From assembly GCA_027475525.1 (NCBI GenBank), contig JAMWFC010000009.1:124001-188000 (forward strand): 64,000 nucleotides of DNA, read 5' to 3'. The notes below the pieces were generated by a model. It saw only the letters and a program-made list of their open reading frames with translations, searched no databases and was not told where the DNA came from. The position numbers and the translations under genes are program-made. Position 1 is the first letter of the stretch. Each line of letters begins with the position of its first letter. Positions 59,691 through 64,000 of this stretch are shown here, in pieces. Source of the stretch: Macrolepiota albuminosa. Its lineage: Eukaryota; Basidiomycota; Agaricomycetes; Agaricales; Agaricaceae.

Positions 59691-60943
59691 GTTTCTTTTT
59701 CTTTTATTACTTTTTATTTTATTACTTGTATGTATGTACTCTTCTCTTCATTCGTTTTTTATTTTCTTTATTTATTATTTCATTATTATTATACATGGTT
59801 ATACATTATTGTAAGCTGAGGCTACAGGCAACGCCGGGAGCCCAGCAAGAGATAAGGCAGGTGACTAGCACGCATTCTGTTCTTTCCTTTTATTTTACGG
59901 GTAGACTCCAATTTGATAGATAGTCAATATGAGACACAATAACTTCTTTACTTTCAGATTTCATTGCTCGCCTTCACATTCGAGCAATTCCGATATTCAG
60001 ATATAGATATGATAATGATAAATGATATGATATGAATACATACATTAAGTGGTACGATATATGTAATATATATTATATTATTATATAATAAAATAAGTAA
60101 ATAAAATAAAATCTGTTTGAAAAAAACATATAGCGTATTGTAATCATGAAAATGAAAGTTAACTTACCTATGAAAAGAAAGTAATACTACCTATTGATGT
60201 GTCATTATCGTTTTGTGTTGTAATATATGCAAACTTGTAATAAAATGAGTTCGAAGTAAACTTGAAGAGTAAATGAAGATTTACAATGATTTTCGAAGCT
60301 GTGTTGAAAATATGGTGTTGAGTTACGTGGCTGGAAACGACGTGCTTGACAATGATATTTTCTGCCATCCAGCTATATGAATTGTCCAAATATGCATAAG
60401 TGAACGCTTCGTCAAGGTATTGATTGTCATCGCTATGATGTACGTGAAAGGCAGTGACTAATCGTTGATTCATATTGAATCCTTTTAGGGTGAGGTGTCA
60501 TGTGCGCAGGTCATGATGGGTATAAGAGCTGACATTAGAAAGATACAATATGTAAAAAAAGCGTTAATATAAAGTAAAATAGAAAAGCTCACCAAAATAC
60601 TAGATTTTTGATGTTATAACCACTTAAAACGTCGAGGTACCATCTAGTGACAATGGTGAACCCAACGTCTGCAATTTCTCTCATTCATCTTCCGTGGAAG
60701 GAGTAGGGAGACGTATGCAGGCACCAACACTGTATATCATCAACGTGTGGAAGTTCAGACATGGATGTTGTGTGAAGACATTGTTCAACGTTATACACCA
60801 AAAAAAAGTAAACGTATATGAAGTGATGTTGAGAGGAAATATCAACTGCATATGGTTATTTTTGTATAAGTGAGTGAGTGTTCACTAAAGTCATACTTAA
60901 TGTCACTGAACATCTTGGTTGTTTTAGCAGGTTGGTATATATA

Positions 60944-61097
60944 AGGCTTCATTGCATAGTTGTTCGAGTAATACAACGGTTTTTCCATGGTCGCATTTGC
61001 AGAAAAGATTTGTTTCAAGCAGGCTTCATTGCATAGTTGTTCGAGTAATACAACGGTTTTTCCATGGTCGCATTTGCAGAAAAGATTTGTTTCAAGC
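60944..61097. repeat. Exact 77-bp tandem duplication 11
   Basis: Copies 60944-61020 and 61021-61097, in gene-poor DNA. Confidence 0.95.
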
Positions 61098-61327
61098 TGC
61101 ATAGATCCATAGATTGAACAGGCTGAAGTCGTACTTACATTGTACTAATTGCCAGAATTTTACCTATCGAAGCATTCTAGCTTGCAACAAGTAGTAATAA
61201 GTACCAAGTTGAACCACAGTGATTGATAGTATTTGCTTCCAGTAGGTGTCCATTGAGTGAGTACACGACAACATAGACTGACGGTACCAGTTTGTTCTAG
61301 CAGAAGAAGCAATGAGCATATAGCATT

Positions 61328-61481
61328 CCCAGAGTTGTGCAGTAACATGACCTATGAGCAAGCTAGTGGTAAGATAGTTTGAAATTGAAAATTTTAAGAA
61401 AAGACCCAGAGTTGTGCAGTAACATGACCTATGAGCAAGCTAGTGGTAAGATAGTTTGAAATTGAAAATTTTAAGAAAAGA
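61328..61481. repeat. Exact 77-bp tandem duplication 12
   Basis: Copies 61328-61404 and 61405-61481, in gene-poor DNA. Confidence 0.95.
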
Positions 61482-62392
61482 CAGGGAGGAAAGAAAGAGA
61501 CATATGTATTATATATAATGATGATCATTATATACAATAATAATAATAAAATCATTATGTAATCGTTCGTGTGGACGAACACTTATGTAATGATTGGTCA
61601 AAAGACAACATCACACATTCAAACTTTATATGTGTGATCTATATTTCATATCATTCAATCACAGTCCCATGGTTATATTGTCTTTCATCATCATATATAC
61701 TCGAGACTCCTGGACAACACTAAGGTCCTTGTTGACTTTATTCTCAGTAGCTACGATTGTACACATGTGAGCACGAGGCACATATATCAGCTGTGCCGTT
61801 TTCATCAACGACGAACATGATGACGTCCTAGAGTTCAAGAGATATTGCCCGTTTCATCCTGTGAGCGTTCTAGCCATCCCCAGGTCAACGTTCAACATTC
61901 ACCCCTCATCAACCCCGCATTTAAGTACACAGTGGCTTGTGCTGCTGTCTGTGACCTCGCCGTTGGCTGACACACTTGTGTGTGTGTTTCCCGGTGTTTC
62001 TCTGGCTCCGGCTGTAGGTGCCTCTGTCTCTGTCTCTGTTTCTGGTACAATGAGCAGGATAGACGCTGAGAAGAAGACTCGAAAGAGGTGGAGAAAGGTG
62101 CTCGTATCTATGCCTGTTTTCTTGTTCCTGTCGTCAAAACTAAAGTCAAAGCAAAACTTGACGCATCTATCAAAGTCAAAGCCTCATTCTGATGCTCACA
62201 CTCAGAGTCATGTTCACGTCACGTGAAGATTGCGAATAAACAGATGGGCCATTATCATTGACAATAGATCCAGTCCTTCATCACATGGATCAAAATACTT
62301 GATCATTTCTTGGTAAAGCATACACAGCGTGTTTTTGTAAGCGACTGTAGATATTCTCATCATAAGGATAATTGTTGTTGTATTCCAGTCTG

Positions 62393-62546
62393 CTATGCTA
62401 ATCCAGTCATTCGAGATGTACAATTCAATGCTATCATATCAAGATTTGGGAACGCCATAGCACTCTTTCCTATGCTAATCCAGTCATTCGAGATGTACAA
62501 TTCAATGCTATCATATCAAGATTTGGGAACGCCATAGCACTCTTTC
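62393..62546. repeat. Exact 77-bp tandem duplication 13
   Basis: Copies 62393-62469 and 62470-62546, just left of the T-rich minisatellite. Confidence 0.95.
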
Positions 62547-62639
62547 GTGTCGGAGTCCATATTATGGAAAGAGTGGCTTCCGTCATGATTAGTCTGTACG
62601 GCTTCCGTTATAATTAGTTTGTATTTGTATAGGCATGTT

Positions 62640-62960
62640 AGACCTTGTCATTGTTTTTTTTTGTTTTTTTTTTGTTTTGTTTTTTTTTTTTTGGAGTAGT
62701 GTTTGGTTTGGTATTAGACCTTGTCATTGTCTTTTTTTGTTTTTTTTTTTGTTTTTTTTTTTTTTTTTTTTGGAGTAGCGTTTGGTTTGGTGTTAGACCT
62801 TGTCATTGTCTTTTTTTGTTTTTTTTTTTGTTTTTTTTTTTTTTTTTTTGGAGTAGCGTTTGGTTTGGTGTTAGACCTTGACATTGTCTTTTTTTGTTTG
62901 TTTTTTTTTTTTTTTTGGAGTGGCATTTGGTTTGGTGGTGTAGTCTGCGCCATAGGTATG
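62640..62960. repeat. T-rich minisatellite, about 78-bp unit, four copies
   Basis: A unit made of GTTAGACCTTGTCATTGTC, a long T-run with occasional G, and GGAGTAGCGTTTGGTTTGG is repeated about four times (periods 79, 78 and shorter) with small differences. It is distinct from the exact 77-bp duplications. Confidence 0.85.
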
Positions 62961-63114
62961 TTTTTTTTTGGCTCTGTTTATTTATATACAGTGTGGATGA
63001 AATTTCGTTTTGTATGTACGGTTTAGACTACATATACCGGGTATAACTGTATATGCATAGAACAAACATGATGGTTCTTGTGTATGTCAGTATAGTAGTG
63101 CCGTCATCGTCATC

Positions 63115-63769
63115 TCAATCGTCACTTTCTGACAAGTATGCGTCCATCAGATATTTGTTGACATTTATTAACTCTTGGCGGTGGGACTCTAGTGCAATCG
63201 GCATTAGCTATTATCACTTAGTTTAAATGTGATGTTACTTACCTATATTTTGTACTAGAGTCATCAACTTGCAATCGGCATTAGCTATTATCACTTAGTT
63301 TAAATGTGATGTTACTTACCTATATTTTGTACTAGAGTCATCAACTGTTCATTCTTCATTTTCACTTCGTTGATGGCTGCATCTGATAAGTAAGGCTGTA
63401 ATGTCAGTATGTCGGTAGAAAATTTAATATTGAGAATGGTGCTTGCCTGCATTATTGATGGCTTTCTCTGCACGAGCTAGAAGGCTGTATACTGTGTAAA
63501 TAATCAATCAAGGTCGTATCCAAAAGAAGCAATAAATAAGATTGTCATATACATCTTTTGTTATTTTTCATTGCGGCACGATACTTTTCTGTCATGAACT
63601 TTAGCTCCATCTTCGTATCTCCGTCGATTGAAGATGAGGAGTTGGCTGGTGTAGAAGATTGTTGGTTCTGATTTGTATTCATGAGAGGAGATGTGAGTCG
63701 CAAATGGAGTGTTGAGATGTGTTTTAATAGTGGTTGCCTCATGTCAGTGATTGAGATATGTTTGTACAT
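63115..63769 (-). CDS. Small hypothetical protein, probably coiled-coil
   Basis: Proposed four-exon gene. Exon 1 contains SSSSIDGDTKMELKFMTEKY and RAAMKNNKR; then LYSLLARAEKAINNA; then DAAINEVKMKNEQLMTLVQN; and finally ESHRQELINVNKYLMDAYLS and a stop at 63115-63117. The pieces join in frame if the second intron (63383-63446) uses a GC donor. The duplication 63193-63346 repeats the end of exon 3 and the third intron. The start could be 63769 or the internal ATG at about 63682, which gives a more hydrophilic N-terminus. Heptad-like spacing suggests a helical coiled coil. I do not recognise the family; all of this is inference from splice-compatible frames. Confidence 0.45.
63193..63346. repeat. 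Exact 77-bp tandem duplication 14
   Basis: Copies 63193-63269 and 63270-63346. It doubles an exon end and intron of the small minus-strand gene. Confidence 0.95.
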
Positions 63770-64000
63770 TGTACCGGTATATTGTATGGTTGCAAAAGAC
63801 TTCTACAGAAATCATGAGATCGATGGTGATAATGTCAATTGAATTAGGTTACTAGTATACTAAGGGGTATTTTTCAACTTTATTTATAAAAATAGCAATT
63901 GCAGAAAAGGTAATGGACATACTTAATAGTCTGAGAAGTTCATGCCATATGTTCAGTCCTGAGTTAGAAGAAGGTAATGGACATACTGAATAGTTTGAGA
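63770..64000. other. Window edge, no gene seen
   Basis: AT-rich sequence with an imperfect ~64-bp-spaced repeat (GGTAATGGACATACT at 63909 and 63973). It may be promoter sequence of the minus-strand gene. Confidence 0.4.

Larger units (their letters stand above)
59691..63114. other. AT-rich, gene-poor region with repeats
   Basis: No recognised gene. A minus-strand frame at 60168-60473 (starting MNQRLVTAFHVHHSDDNQ) and a + frame at 61861-62226 (serine/valine-rich, then lysine-rich) have no family resemblance. Three perfect 77-bp duplications and a T-rich minisatellite lie here. Several GTAAGT/CTTAC-like sites on the minus strand could belong to an unrecognised intron-rich gene. Confidence 0.45.

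Noticed and set aside
60168..60473. Minus-strand open frame of about 101 codons
   Set aside because: No recognised motif and AT-driven composition; could be part of an unrecognised gene but not supported enough to call.
61861..62226. Plus-strand open frame of 121 codons with Ser/Val-rich then Lys-rich composition
   Set aside because: Low complexity, no splice context, no family resemblance, and surrounded by gene-poor repeats.

Overview
The window looks like a basidiomycete chromosome, probably Agaricomycetes. Genes are dense with introns of about 48-65 bp. A basidiomycete-style adenylate-forming reductase and an HSL-type esterase are present, and the transposons (Helitron, Ty1/copia, Ty3/gypsy, a single-ORF LINE) resemble types seen in mushroom genomes. 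No rRNA, tRNA or CRISPR was recognised. The species cannot be named from sequence alone.

Region 1 (1-18.4 kb) is conventional genic DNA. It holds a decayed SYF2 splicing-factor copy (+), a stand-alone DUF2156/LPG_synthase_C-type protein (+), an A-T-R adenylate-forming reductase (-), an alpha/beta-hydrolase (+) that shares a ~0.95 kb divergent promoter with the reductase, a conidiation-6 protein (-), ORC3 (-) and a Dal5/TNA1-like MFS transporter (-). The DUF2156, reductase and esterase genes lie next to each other and could form a small specialised-metabolism locus: aminoacyl transfer, carboxylate activation and reduction, and ester hydrolysis. That pathway is an inference.

Region 2 (18.6-47 kb) is a nested transposon block. 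A gypsy relic is interrupted by a head-to-tail chain of four Helitron units (A-D). Unit A has an intact Rep-helicase gene of 1,856 codons whose start codon is split by an intron. B and C are short and non-autonomous. D is a broken second autonomous copy, cut off by an LTR. Then come a decayed unrecognised gene family (about 37-39.6 kb, -) and a decayed copia element (40.1-46.9 kb, -).

Region 3 (47.6-48.9 kb) is an intact aquaglyceroporin (+). Region 4 (about 50-57.6 kb) is an almost perfect LINE. Region 5 (57.6-64 kb) holds copia debris, a T-rich minisatellite and one small coiled-coil-like gene (-).

The most important structural observation is technical. Fourteen perfect tandem duplications, all with a period of exactly 77 bp, occur in unrelated sequences between 20 and 63.4 kb. 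This is the signature of contigs joined without collapsing a 77-mer overlap, and several of them falsely break open reading frames. Removing one copy from the LINE, for example, restores one uninterrupted reading frame of 2,324 codons.
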